A stretch of DNA of 12,714 bases from an uncultured Bacilli bacterium. GTDB taxonomy: Bacteria; Bacillota_I; Bacilli_A; RF39; UBA660. The DNA lies in NCBI GenBank assembly GCA_944371685.1, contig CALVXV010000019.1, positions 1 to 12,714 of the forward strand, written 5' to 3'. Below, one piece after another: positions 1 through 6,911 of this stretch (position 1 is the stretch's first letter; each line of letters begins with the position of its first letter). A program made the position numbers and the translations under genes. The notes beneath the pieces are model-generated. The model was given only the letters and a program-made list of their open reading frames with translations. It was not told the DNA's origin and searched no databases.

Positions 1-69
1 TTTTAATAAATGCAAGATTTTTATCAAAAAAAATGGGTTTTATATAACTATTCACTTATAGGCTTTATG

Positions 70-98
70 TTGCCTTTTTTTATTTTTACTGATATATT
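70..98 (+). promoter_or_regulatory. Promoter of the LytTR regulator
   Basis: A -35 box TTGCCT (70-75) is separated by 17 bp from TATATT (93-98). The -10 box is preceded by TGA, giving an extended -10. Transcription would begin near 105, leaving a short leader with the GAGGCGAG ribosome binding site just before the ATG at 127. The sequence match is good, but no transcript data exist here. Confidence 0.5.
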
Positions 99-126
99 AA
101 AAAAAGAATAATACGAGGCGAGTAAC

Positions 127-859
127 ATGATTAATTTTATCATCTGTGATGACAATGAATTTTTTTTGATGGACATTTGTAAGGTTGTAGATGATTTTTG
201 CAATAAAAAAAAATATAAATTATAAAATATATCCTTTTAAAAGTTATAATTTTGAATTTACTAAAATTATGGATGAGGAACTAGATAATAAGGTGTATAT
301 ACTTGATATTGAAACACCATCAGGTAATGGAATTGATATGGCTAAGAAGATAAGAAATAAAGATTTGAATTCTTTTTTGATTTTTATTAGTTCATACACT
401 GAAAAGTATATGCGTAAAGTGGCACGCAGTGATACGATGATTATTGGATATATTTCTAAAAGGAAAGATTACGAAGAAGAATTAATAAAGAGATTAAAGA
501 AAATTTTTAAATTAGGTTTTCAAAAAAATATTATAAGGTTTAAAGACCAGGGGATTATTTATACTTTTGATATGAGGTCAATTTATTATATAAAAGCTGA
601 TAGTAAAAAAAGAAGAAGTATCATATATTCACAAAACGGAATTACAGAAGTTAGAATCACTTTAAAAAAACTTAAACAAATTTTAGATTATCGTTTTGAA
701 TATTCACATAGAGGTTGTATTATTAATCACGAGCAAGTCATTTATATTGATACAGTAGTTAAAGTGATTAAATTTAAAAGTGGAATGACAATAAATTTAT
801 TATCTGATAGTTTTATAAAAAAAATAAGATTACAACAAACGCAAATACATTTCATGTAA
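127..859 (+). pseudogene. LytTR-family response regulator, frameshifted at a 9-A run
   Basis: The reading frame starts at ATG 127 behind GAGGCGAG and stops at 225. The rest of the protein continues in the +1 frame to 859. Removing one A from the run at 205-213 joins them into a 243-residue protein, close to the usual AgrA-type length. The joined protein shows a receiver domain with the acidic pair D8-D9, phosphoacceptor D60 (in YILDIE), S88-S89 and K111. A LytTR DNA-binding domain follows at about 137-240, with the typical block around SHRGCIINHE. LytTR regulators bind DNA as tandem half-sites and usually pair with a histidine kinase, but none is encoded nearby. The break may be a true mutation, a phase-variable tract, transcriptional slippage in the A run, or an assembly error. 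ATG 191, behind AAGG, could start a 222-residue form lacking the D8-D9 pocket. The family call is firm; the functional state is not. Confidence 0.8.
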
Positions 860-881
860 TAAAATCATGGTTTCATGTAAT
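850..881 (+). repeat. Two 11-bp direct repeats with a 21-bp period
   Basis: The 11-mer TTTCATGTAAT occurs at 850-860 and again at 871-881, so the period is exactly 21 bp, two helical turns. The first copy overlaps the 3' end of the LytTR gene. LytTR proteins such as AgrA are known to bind paired direct repeats with about this period, so this is a candidate operator. The half-site does not match the AgrA consensus that I know, so assignment rests on spacing and location. Confidence 0.45.
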
Positions 882-1006
882 TTTTTTTGGTATGTGCTAA
901 CAAAAATGAAAATGACGTGTTAAAATTTTTATTGTAGTAAAGGTTGTGATATTGTGATTAAAAAATAATTAACTAAATAATTTTAAAGCAGTAGAAGGAG
1001 TATATG

Positions 1007-1353
1007 ATGGTAGTAAAAGTAATAATTTCAGGGGGCGTTAGTAAAACAGTAAACAAAGTATATATGGAAATGATAAATGCTTATAAATATAAAGAGTTTT
1101 ATAATAGTTTATATAAAAATTTCATTAAAGATGTAATAGGTATGAAAAATATTAAAGAAGTAACAAGTAATGATATTGATTATTTTTATGCATATTTAAA
1201 AAATAAAACACATAATGGTCATTTTTATAGCAATAGTTATATTAAAAAAATTATGAATTTATTAAAAAAATATTTGATTATGCTATTGAAAAGAAATATA
1301 TAAATACAAATTTAGTAGAAATAAAATTATATTTCATTAAAAATATTGATTAA
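1007..1353 (+). pseudogene. Tyrosine recombinase remnant (core-binding domain only)
   Basis: The frame begins at ATG 1007 (or 1004) behind AGAAGGAG and reads to a stop at 1303. It resembles the N-terminal SAM-like core-binding domain of phage or transposon integrases, with the segment GMKNIKEVTSNDIDYFYAYL. Within the 7-A run at 1264-1270 the homology moves to another frame. Adding one A restores the classical end of this domain, IFDYAIEKKYINTNLVE, which then stops at 1353. The catalytic domain with the Arg-His-Arg-Tyr residues is absent downstream, where a lipoprotein gene starts at 1392. This is therefore a dead, doubly damaged integrase, a trace of a former mobile element. The family assignment is by pattern only. 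Confidence 0.65.
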
Positions 1354-1391
1354 TATTGAAATTACATATATACTTAAAAATAGGTGATACA

Positions 1392-1826
1392 ATGAAGCGA
1401 GTTAATATTTTAATGACTATTTTATTTTTTAGTTTGTTTTTGACTGGATGCGGAAAACAAACTTTAAAATGCTCGAAAACCGAGGAGTTAGAAGCTGGAA
1501 AAGCAATTGAAAAACAGACTATTGTTTTTGAGAATAATAATATTAGTAAATATAGTGCAAGTATGCAATTTAAGGTTAATGATGAATATAAAGATTTTAA
1601 AAATACACTGTTTGAGAGTTTAGAAAATTCTTTTAAAGAATATGATAATCAAGATGGTATAAAATACAATGTAAAAAAGGATAATGATAATATTCTAATT
1701 ACAATTGAAGGCGACTATAGTAAAATGAATTCAAAAGCGCAAGAAAATTTAAAATTACTCAAAAGTAGTTCATTAGACAAGGCTTTGGAATCTTTGGAAA
1801 ATGATGGATATAATTGTAAACACTAA
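1392..1826 (+). CDS. Small lipoprotein, YehR/DUF1307-like
   Basis: This is a 144-residue exported lipoprotein. I chose ATG 1392 because AGGTGA lies just before it and because the protein then starts with a textbook lipoprotein signal: MKR, a hydrophobic stretch, and the lipobox LTGC with lipidated Cys at residue 20. A longer frame from 1356 has no ribosome binding site. The mature part has one Cys at 27 and one at 142 (NCKH end), which could form a disulfide closing the domain. The overall pattern (Cys, beta-rich middle, GDYSKM, C-terminal GY-x-C) recalls small YehR/DUF1307-type lipoproteins, but this is a weak match from memory. The minus-strand protein at 11681-12118 has the same Cys layout. 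It follows the integrase relic and ends in two terminator hairpins. Function unknown. Confidence 0.75.
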   Translation: MKRVNILMTILFFSLFLTGCGKQTLKCSKTEELEAGKAIEKQTIVFENNNISKYSASMQFKVNDEYKDFKNTLFESLENSFKEYDNQDGIKYNVKKDNDNILITIEGDYSKMNSKAQENLKLLKSSSLDKALESLENDGYNCKH

Positions 1827-1842
1827 TTTTGGGTGTTTTTTT
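1818..1842 (+). terminator. Weak intrinsic terminator after the lipoprotein gene
   Basis: AAACAC (1818-1823) can pair with GTGTTT (1833-1838) around a 9-nt loop, and the 3' arm runs into a T tract to about 1842. The 5' arm overlaps the last codons of the lipoprotein gene. The stem is only 6 bp, so the stronger hairpin just downstream probably does most of the work. Confidence 0.4.
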
Positions 1843-1848
1843 TCAAAC

Positions 1849-1880
1849 AAAAAAATGAGCAAATTTAAGCTCATTTTTTT
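1849..1880. terminator. Bidirectional intrinsic terminator
   Basis: A 12-bp perfect stem, AAAAAAATGAGC (1849-1860) and GCTCATTTTTTT (1869-1880), closes an 8-nt loop. A tracts on one side and T tracts on the other let it work on both strands. It lies between convergent genes and contains the TGA stop of the minus-strand thioredoxin-like gene. Confidence 0.85.
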
Positions 1881-2728
1881 AAACCTATTTCTTTGAATAC
1901 TTTATCCAAATCATTGGTTTGGTTAGTATATCCGTTAATTTCAGTTGCTACTTTTTTGTCTTTAATAGCTAAGGTAAGTGGCGTTCCCCAATCTGAATTA
2001 TCATCAAAGTAACTTAATGATGATAATACATCTTGAACATCTGTGTTATCCATAGTGTCAATTTCTAAGATGTAAACTGGAAGATCGTTTTCACCTGCAT
2101 ATTCATTAACGAATGGTAAATATTGTTTACAGTAGCTACATGTAGATTGAGTGATTACCATGACAAATGGAGTATCACTATTATATAGACATTCATATTG
2201 GTCATATGTTAGCTTGGCTAGATTTGGATATTCTTCATCTGTTTCAGTATTACAAGTGAATTTAATAAATCCAGAATCTTTTAAGAATTGAGAAATATCA
2301 TCACTATTTTTTAAATTTTTATCTAAACCATCAGTTACTTTTCCATTTTCAACAATCACTAAAGCGGTATCATCATATGATACTTTATCTGTTTTTAAAT
2401 CTTTTTTTATGTTTTTTAAATCAGAATTAGAAAGTTCATCACTAAGATAATAAATGCCTCTGCCGCTTTCTTCGGCAGCTTTATTTAAAGATTTCTTTTC
2501 GTCATCACTTAGTCCATCAGAGATAGCTAAGGCATATTTATCATCTTGTTTTGATAAACATTCATATTGTTTATAGTTTATACTACCTAATTTACTATAA
2601 TCTTTATCAGCTTTAACGCTACAGGTAAATGTTTTATCAGCTTCTGGCCATAAAGCAATTATTAGTATTACTGCCACAATTAAAATTATTGAAATAAAAA
2701 ATATTAGCATTCTTTTGTTTTCATTCAT
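1871..2728 (-). CDS. Membrane-anchored protein with two thioredoxin-like repeats
   Basis: The 285-residue protein starts at ATG 2728 behind AAGAGGT. Residues 8-27 form one membrane segment, so the rest is probably outside the cell. Two related halves follow. Repeat 1 (about 34-154) begins FTCSVKADKDYSKL and repeat 2 (about 157-283) begins FTCNTETDEEYPNL; both continue with a Y-x-QYECL motif. Repeat 2 is thioredoxin-like, with the active-site CSYC at 197-200 and the cis-proline in WGTP at 247-250. Repeat 1 has lost CxxC at the matching place and reads AISDGLSDDEKK. Repeat 2 is likely a disulfide oxidoreductase for exported proteins; repeat 1 may be structural or substrate-binding. The gene has its own promoter and lies downstream of nnr in the same direction. 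The family call is good; the substrate is unknown. Confidence 0.8.
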   Translation of the reverse strand: MNENKRMLIFFISIILIVAVILIIALWPEADKTFTCSVKADKDYSKLGSINYKQYECLSKQDDKYALAISDGLSDDEKKSLNKAAEESGRGIYYLSDELSNSDLKNIKKDLKTDKVSYDDTALVIVENGKVTDGLDKNLKNSDDISQFLKDSGFIKFTCNTETDEEYPNLAKLTYDQYECLYNSDTPFVMVITQSTCSYCKQYLPFVNEYAGENDLPVYILEIDTMDNTDVQDVLSSLSYFDDNSDWGTPLTLAIKDKKVATEINGYTNQTNDLDKVFKEIGLKK

Positions 2729-2752
2729 ATTGTACCTCTTCTTTCCTTTTAT

Positions 2753-2782
2753 ATAATAACATATTTAAGGTTTTGTTATCAA
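2753..2782 (-). promoter_or_regulatory. Promoter of the thioredoxin-like gene
   Basis: On the minus strand TTGATA (2777-2782) is followed after 18 bp by TATTAT (2753-2758); TTATTA at 2754-2759 gives a 17-bp spacing. The predicted start lies just upstream of the AAGAGGT ribosome binding site. The gene can therefore be expressed independently of nnr, which ends only about 30 bp upstream of the -35 box. Confidence 0.55.
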
Positions 2783-2812
2783 TATTTTGGTATGAAATTT
2801 TAATGAAAATGC

Positions 2813-4288
2813 TTAGTTTTTAGTGAATTTTTTAATAACTTCGCTTAGATGATTTATAGTATCACTAGCAAGCATACTCACACTACCTTTGTCTTTTTCG
2901 GCAAGCATTCCAGCTAGGCCATTAATATATGCGGCTAGAGCTACTGTTTTTAAAGTTGGTTTTAAATATCCAAGAAGTCCAATTATAATGCCTGATAAAA
3001 CATCTCCACTTCCAGCAGTTGCCATCCCTGGACATCCCGTATTAACAATATATACAATGTTTCCATCTGTAATAATTGTCGCTGGACCTTTTAATAATAA
3101 AGTTATTTGATGATTTTTGGCATAATTTTTAGCAATATTGATTTCATCTTTAATTATTTCTTCAATTGATAGACCTGTTAATCTGGAGAATTCTTTAAGA
3201 TGTGGGGTTAATATTAAATTAGGTTTTAAGTTTTTTGTTTTAGCGATAGTATTTAGCCCATCAGCATCAATGACCATTGGTATATGATAATTGTTAATAA
3301 TATAGTTTAAAATTTTTTCATTATCTTTAGTTTGATTCCAACCTATTCCAATTAATAAAGCGGTAACTTTTTCTAATGATTTATCAATTGAATCTTTATT
3401 ATATATCATTTGGCCATTTTGATCTGGGATTGGATAAATGGTACTTTCTAACAGATACGGACTGATGCTGGAAATTATACTATTAGGTGTTATTATTCTA
3501 GCAACTCCAGAACCAGAAGTTAAAGCGGATAAACTTAGATTAGCTAATTTGACAGAGCCGCTATAGTTTTGACATCCACCTAATATTCCAACTAAACCAT
3601 AATTACCTTTATTACTATTGTTTAACCTTTTAGGAATATATTCTTTAAAATCACATTCTTCTAGCAAGTAATATGTTTCTCCAACAATTTCTATGTCAAT
3701 GTTTTGAACTACTAATTTATTGATTTTATCTTTTGCCATATTTAATAAATGGCCTGGTTTTAAAGCTCCTATAGCTACAGTTAATGTGGAATTAATGCAG
3801 GTTGTAGCAAGGCCATTATTTGCATCAAGCCCACTATTTATATCTATACTGATGATGGGTTTGTTTGAATTATTCATTTGATTAATGATGGTTTCAATAT
3901 GTTTTGGGAGCATTCCACTAAAACCTATTCCATATATTGCATCGACCAAAAGGTCATATTTTTGAAAATTAAAATTGTTTTCATATATATAAATGGGTAT
4001 TTTATTTTTTATGCATAAATTAAAATAGTGTTTCCCCTCTTTGGAAAATTTATTTTCAGTCAATAGTATTTCGACTTGATGACCATTTTCATATAGGCGA
4101 TTAGCTAAAGCATATCCATCACCGGCATTATTGCCCGTACCGGCGACGATTAATATTTTTCCTTTGAAATTATAGCTTTGCATCACAGCTATAGCTGCTT
4201 TATCCATTAATTTTAATGATGACATTTTGTTTTGAATGGTATATTCATCACTTTTTTTCATATTTTCTTTAGATATTACTTTTTGCAT
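2813..4288 (-). CDS. nnr: Bifunctional NAD(P)H-hydrate epimerase / ADP-dependent dehydratase
   Basis: This is a 491-residue cytoplasmic repair enzyme. The N-terminal YjeF_N domain (about 1-215) epimerises R- and S-NAD(P)HX, and the C-terminal YjeF_C domain (about 225-490) dehydrates S-NAD(P)HX back to NAD(P)H using ADP. Visible motifs are VAGTGNNAGDG (48-58) and DAIYGIGFSG (116-125) in the first domain, and GILGG, IDADGLN, LTPHLKEF and NTGCPGMATAGSGD (416-429) in the second; the last Asp is the expected catalytic residue. The length is normal for the fused enzyme. I use ATG 4288 because AGGGTGAT lies just upstream; a longer frame from 4318 would begin upstream of the -10 box at 4307-4312. It is divergent from the popT-like gene. 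No terminator was seen behind it. Confidence 0.95.
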   Translation of the reverse strand: MQKVISKENMKKSDEYTIQNKMSSLKLMDKAAIAVMQSYNFKGKILIVAGTGNNAGDGYALANRLYENGHQVEILLTENKFSKEGKHYFNLCIKNKIPIYIYENNFNFQKYDLLVDAIYGIGFSGMLPKHIETIINQMNNSNKPIISIDINSGLDANNGLATTCINSTLTVAIGALKPGHLLNMAKDKINKLVVQNIDIEIVGETYYLLEECDFKEYIPKRLNNSNKGNYGLVGILGGCQNYSGSVKLANLSLSALTSGSGVARIITPNSIISSISPYLLESTIYPIPDQNGQMIYNKDSIDKSLEKVTALLIGIGWNQTKDNEKILNYIINNYHIPMVIDADGLNTIAKTKNLKPNLILTPHLKEFSRLTGLSIEEIIKDEINIAKNYAKNHQITLLLKGPATIITDGNIVYIVNTGCPGMATAGSGDVLSGIIIGLLGYLKPTLKTVALAAYINGLAGMLAEKDKGSVSMLASDTINHLSEVIKKFTKN

Positions 4289-4306
4289 ATATATCACCCT
4301 ATGTTC

Positions 4307-4312
4307 ATTATA
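4307..4312 (-). promoter_or_regulatory. -10 box of the nnr promoter
   Basis: A perfect TATAAT on the minus strand lies 19 bp upstream of the chosen nnr start. No convincing -35 box was seen 16-18 bp further upstream. The predicted transcript would begin almost at the ribosome binding site, so the leader would be only about 12 nt. This box also argues against the upstream ATG at 4318. Confidence 0.5.
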
Positions 4313-4352
4313 CACCAAAATTTTAATTTATTATTAGGTTTGAATAGGAATG

Positions 4353-4383
4353 TTTACTTAATTTTGGTAATTATGAATATTAT
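4353..4383 (+). promoter_or_regulatory. Possible promoter of the popT-like gene
   Basis: TTTACT (4353-4358) and TATTAT (4378-4383) have a wide 19-bp spacing. The predicted start would fall at the AGGAGGT ribosome binding site at 4389-4395. It lies in the divergent spacer shared with nnr. The support is weak. Confidence 0.25.
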
Positions 4384-4406
4384 TTTTTAGGAGGTAAAAT
4401 TTTTAT

Positions 4407-5222
4407 ATGAAATATTTGGTGTTACTATGTAAAGGTTTTATTATTGGAGTAGCTAAAATTATACCTGGAGTTAGTGGGGCTATTATAGCTATGAGTTTTG
4501 GGGTTTACGAAAGACTTGTCAGTATTATGTCAAAGCCAACAAAAATAAGGCTTAACGATATAAAATTCTTGATCTTTTTAGGGATTGGTGCGGCTTTAGG
4601 TATAGGTCTACTTAGTAAGGGTGTAAAATGGTGTCTAACCGCAGCGTATTTTCCAACTATATTACTTTTTACAGGCTTAATTTCTGGTGGCTTGTCAGAT
4701 ATTTTACATGAAGTAAACAAAGATAAATTAGGCTTGACTAAAGTTTTAATTTTTGCAGTATGTTTTAGTCTGGTTTACTATTTAATTAATATGAATGGTA
4801 TGAATATAGAAATGACTGGTGGTGGATTATTTTTTCTAATTGGAATAATTGAATCATTAACAACTATTATCCCCGGTATTAGTGGGACGGCTATTTTTAT
4901 GGCTCTAGGATGGTATGAAAATCTTTTGGATATATTTGAAAAGATGTCATATTTAAAATTTGATACATCTATTTATTTCTTTTTATTTGGTTTTATTGTT
5001 AGTACTATTATGATATCCAAATTAATTACTTGGCTTTTTAGTAATTATAAATCAATTGCATATACAGCTGTGTTGGCATTTATGATTTCTTCTTTATTGA
5101 TTATGATTCAAAATGCGTTTTCGATTAGTTTTACTATTTTAGAATTTATTTTGGGAATGATATTTTTTATTATTGGAATTATAGGAACGAAAAAAATTAA
5201 TAATCTTTTTAGCAAATTCTAA
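4407..5222 (+). CDS. popT: DUF368 family undecaprenyl-phosphate translocase (PopT-like)
   Basis: The 271-residue polytopic membrane protein matches the DUF368 family. It has the diagnostic motif PGVSG (20-24) and a second, related PGISG (156-160). The surrounding segments, KIIPGVSGAIIAMSFGVYE and TIIPGISGTAIFMALGWYE, show that the two halves are internal repeats, as expected for re-entrant hairpins. DUF368/PopT proteins are known to return undecaprenyl phosphate across the membrane for peptidoglycan and other envelope glycans. A strong AGGAGGT (4389-4395) sits unusually far from the ATG (about 12 nt), but no better start exists. The downstream small gene follows after about 95 bp without a clear terminator and may be co-transcribed. 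The presence of this gene implies an organism that uses a lipid carrier for envelope synthesis. Confidence 0.9.
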   Translation: MKYLVLLCKGFIIGVAKIIPGVSGAIIAMSFGVYERLVSIMSKPTKIRLNDIKFLIFLGIGAALGIGLLSKGVKWCLTAAYFPTILLFTGLISGGLSDILHEVNKDKLGLTKVLIFAVCFSLVYYLINMNGMNIEMTGGGLFFLIGIIESLTTIIPGISGTAIFMALGWYENLLDIFEKMSYLKFDTSIYFFLFGFIVSTIMISKLITWLFSNYKSIAYTAVLAFMISSLLIMIQNAFSISFTILEFILGMIFFIIGIIGTKKINNLFSKF

Positions 5223-5256
5223 AGTTTATTTCATATGATTAGTTAGAGGTGATAAT

Positions 5257-5316
5257 CTGAAAAAAATTATATTGTTCATGAATATGTATGCCTTAAATGA
5301 AAGGAATGAAACTTAA
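5257..5316 (+). CDS. Possible 19-residue leader peptide with a CTG start
   Basis: A strong AGAGGTGAT (5246-5254) is followed not by ATG but by CTG AAA AAA ATT. The frame runs 19 codons (about LKKIILFMNMYALNERNET) and its TAA ends one base before the ATG at 5318. This spacing suggests translational coupling to the next gene. CTG starts are rare, so it could equally be the mutated start of a lost gene. An internal ATG at 5278 is another option. Low certainty. Confidence 0.25.
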   Translation: MKKIILFMNMYALNERNET

Positions 5317-5317
5317 T

Positions 5318-5635
5318 ATGGAAAAGAAACTGCCAAAGGTATATGCGAATAAAATTGAAGCTAAAGCTGGCAATAATGAGGATGTATATTGCTCCTTTGA
5401 TACTAAAACTGAAAGAACGGTTTTAACTTCAAATAAATTAAAAGGAAAAAATGTGAATCAAAAACTAAATGAAATATTTACTTCGGCAAATTACATTTAT
5501 AAGGCTGATGTTAAATTAACTTTAAAAGATAGTACAGTTACTAAAAGAATTGTTGGTCGTAATGCTACGCATTTAATTACAATTGATAATGAATTAATTC
5601 CTTTGTCCGATATTATTGACGTTGAACTTCAATAA
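5318..5635 (+). CDS. Conserved-looking small protein of unknown function
   Basis: I chose ATG 5318 (105 residues), with AAAGGA about 12 nt upstream and the tiny upstream frame ending one base before it. ATGs at 5297 and 5306 give 112 and 109 residues but are worse placed for a ribosome binding site. The protein is soluble, with no signal peptide or membrane segment. It has a lysine-rich N-terminus (MEKKLPKVYANKIEAKAG) and a beta-rich C-terminal half containing TKRIVGRNATHLITIDNELIP. I recognise no domain. It lies between the popT-like gene and a strong terminator, so it probably belongs to the popT transcription unit. Codon use and base composition match the neighbours. Confidence 0.7.
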   Translation: MEKKLPKVYANKIEAKAGNNEDVYCSFDTKTERTVLTSNKLKGKNVNQKLNEIFTSANYIYKADVKLTLKDSTVTKRIVGRNATHLITIDNELIPLSDIIDVELQ

Positions 5636-5645
5636 AATTTAAAAA

Positions 5646-5685
5646 GACTGAAATGTGATAATTACATTTCAGTCCTTTAATTTTT
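5646..5685 (+). terminator. Intrinsic terminator
   Basis: A perfect 11-bp stem, GACTGAAATGT (5646-5656) and ACATTTCAGTC (5664-5674), closes a 7-nt loop and is followed by CTTTAATTTTT. It ends the popT transcription unit. Confidence 0.9.
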
Positions 5686-5710
5686 AAGTGGTCGGGAAAT
5701 AGGAAAGTCA

Positions 5711-5787
5711 TTGAAATACTTAACTTGGTGTGATAGTATATATAAGAGATAACTTATTTTTGTTTGATACTAGAAACATGATAAAAT
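5711..5787 (+). promoter_or_regulatory. Promoter region of the rlmA-like gene
   Basis: Two candidates are visible. The first is TTGAAA (5711-5716) with 17 bp to TAGTAT (5734-5739). The second, closer to the gene, is TTGTTT (5760-5765) with 16 bp to TAAAAT (5782-5787). The second would give a short leader before ATG 5809. Both lie downstream of the previous terminator, so the gene is transcribed separately. Confidence 0.45.
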
Positions 5788-5808
5788 ACTTTTAGGTTGT
5801 GGTAATTA

Positions 5809-6648
5809 ATGTTAAGTAAATTTGAATATAGTAAAAACTTTTTGAAAAATGATGATTTATTGATTTGCCCAATTTGTAAGGAAAAATTAATCTTGATGGA
5901 TCATTCGTTAGTATGTAAAAATAAACATACCTATGATATTTCAAAAAAAGGCATTACTACCCTTGTTTCTCATAGTCATATTAAAGAAAGCAAAATATAT
6001 AATTATGAGTTATTTTTAAATAGAAGAAATTTTATTCAAAAAATGTACTATAAAGATTTATACGATGAAATAATTCATATTATAAATGAGCATTTTAACA
6101 ATAAAATTAATATTGTAGATTTGGGGTGCAGCGAGGGTGCTCATACCATGAATATATTAAATTTACTAGAGCAAACGTATATGTATTATGGATTTGATTA
6201 TTCTAAGGTAGCAATTGATATGGCTAGTTGTTACAATTCTGATGTCAGATTTTATTTTGTGGCGGACGTCAATAATGTTCCTATTAAAGATAATTCTATT
6301 GATTTAATTATTGATTTATTATCTCCATATAATCAGTCGGAAATAAAAAGATTGTTAAAAAATAATGGTGTATTTATTAAAGTTGCGCCTGGAAAAGATT
6401 ATTTAAAGGAAATGAGAGCTGCTGCAAATATTTCTACGTATGATAAAGATGAAGAAGTGGAGCAAAACTTGAATAAAAACTTTAAAGTAGTTAAAAAAAA
6501 GCATATTTTAAACACTTTCCCAATTACTAAAGATGATTTTAAACTATTATTAAAAATGTCGCCAATGTACAACGATAAAGTATTTAAGGTTCCTAAGATA
6601 ATAACAATAGATTTAATGGTATATATTATGAATGGAGAAAAATTATGA
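5809..6648 (+). CDS. rlmA: RlmA-type 23S rRNA (guanine-N1)-methyltransferase
   Basis: The 279-residue protein has the RlmA layout. A zinc-binding N-terminus carries CPIC (20-23), then C36 and H40 (VCKNKH), followed by the family segment FLNRRNFIQKMYY (69-81). The Rossmann methyltransferase fold has SAM motif I DLGCSEG (104-110) and the acidic GFDYSKVA segment. RlmA enzymes methylate N1 of G745 or G748 in 23S rRNA hairpin 35 near the peptide exit tunnel, and in some species this affects macrolide or tylosin susceptibility. Which of the two sites is used cannot be told from this sequence. The ribosome binding site is poor (AGGTTGTGG). The gene ends in ATGA overlapping a tiny frame. The length is normal for the family. 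Confidence 0.8.
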   Translation: MLSKFEYSKNFLKNDDLLICPICKEKLILMDHSLVCKNKHTYDISKKGITTLVSHSHIKESKIYNYELFLNRRNFIQKMYYKDLYDEIIHIINEHFNNKINIVDLGCSEGAHTMNILNLLEQTYMYYGFDYSKVAIDMASCYNSDVRFYFVADVNNVPIKDNSIDLIIDLLSPYNQSEIKRLLKNNGVFIKVAPGKDYLKEMRAAANISTYDKDEEVEQNLNKNFKVVKKKHILNTFPITKDDFKLLLKMSPMYNDKVFKVPKIITIDLMVYIMNGEKL

Positions 6649-6716
6649 TTTCCAAATGTGTAAGTAAAAAATATGTGTATGCAATATTCATTTTGTTATG
6701 TTACCTATATTTGTGA
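6645..6716 (+). CDS. Possible 23-residue hydrophobic peptide coupled to rlmA
   Basis: ATG 6645 overlaps the rlmA stop (ATGA) and has GGAG seven bases upstream. The 23-codon frame begins MISKCVSKKYVYAIF and is hydrophobic at its C-terminal end, long enough for one membrane pass. It could be a real coupled small membrane peptide or the start of a truncated gene. No homologue is recognised. Confidence 0.3.
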   Translation: MISKCVSKKYVYAIFILLCYLYL

Positions 6717-6726
6717 TTAAAAATAA

Positions 6727-6828
6727 TATAACGATATTTTGAATGATAATGTAGGTAATTTAACAGATGAACGTATGAAATATTATAAAAAAACAAAAAT
6801 ACCACAAATAAACATGGTATTTTTTTAA
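6727..6828 (+). pseudogene. Possible serine recombinase fragment
   Basis: An open stretch without a good start reads about 33 codons and contains NDNVGNLTDERMKYYKK. This resembles the D-N-x-x-G-x-x-[ST]-D-E-R segment seen in resolvase-like and large serine recombinases. It is too short for confident assignment and there is no further homology on either side. Confidence 0.2.
6795..6826 (+). terminator. Intrinsic terminator
   Basis: A 10-bp stem, AAAAATACCA (6795-6804) and TGGTATTTTT (6815-6824), closes a 10-nt loop and the 3' arm ends in a T run. It ends the rlmA unit before the accessory operon begins. Confidence 0.8.
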
Positions 6829-6850
6829 GAATAAAAGGTAAAATTTTACT

Positions 6851-6878
6851 TTAAAAAACTAACTTATCATGATAATAT
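6851..6878 (+). promoter_or_regulatory. Promoter of the zincin operon
   Basis: TTAAAA (6851-6856) lies 16 bp before TAATAT (6873-6878), which is preceded by TGA and so forms an extended -10. The start near 6885 gives a short leader containing AGGAG (6897-6901) before ATG 6912. Confidence 0.5.
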
Positions 6879-6911
6879 ATAAAATAATATTTTAGATAGG
6901 AGAATAATGCT

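Noticed and set aside
62..87. Hairpin AGGC...GCCT with a T run, as a terminator of an upstream gene
   Set aside because: The stem is only 4 bp with a mismatch above it, and the same bases form the -35 box of the LytTR promoter.
2889..3110. Plus-strand ORF of 73 codons
   Set aside because: It lies wholly inside nnr on the opposite strand, has no ribosome binding site and is a shadow of the YjeF_C coding sequence.
4505..4720. Minus-strand ORF of 71 codons
   Set aside because: It lies inside the popT-like gene, with no ribosome binding site and a shadow composition.
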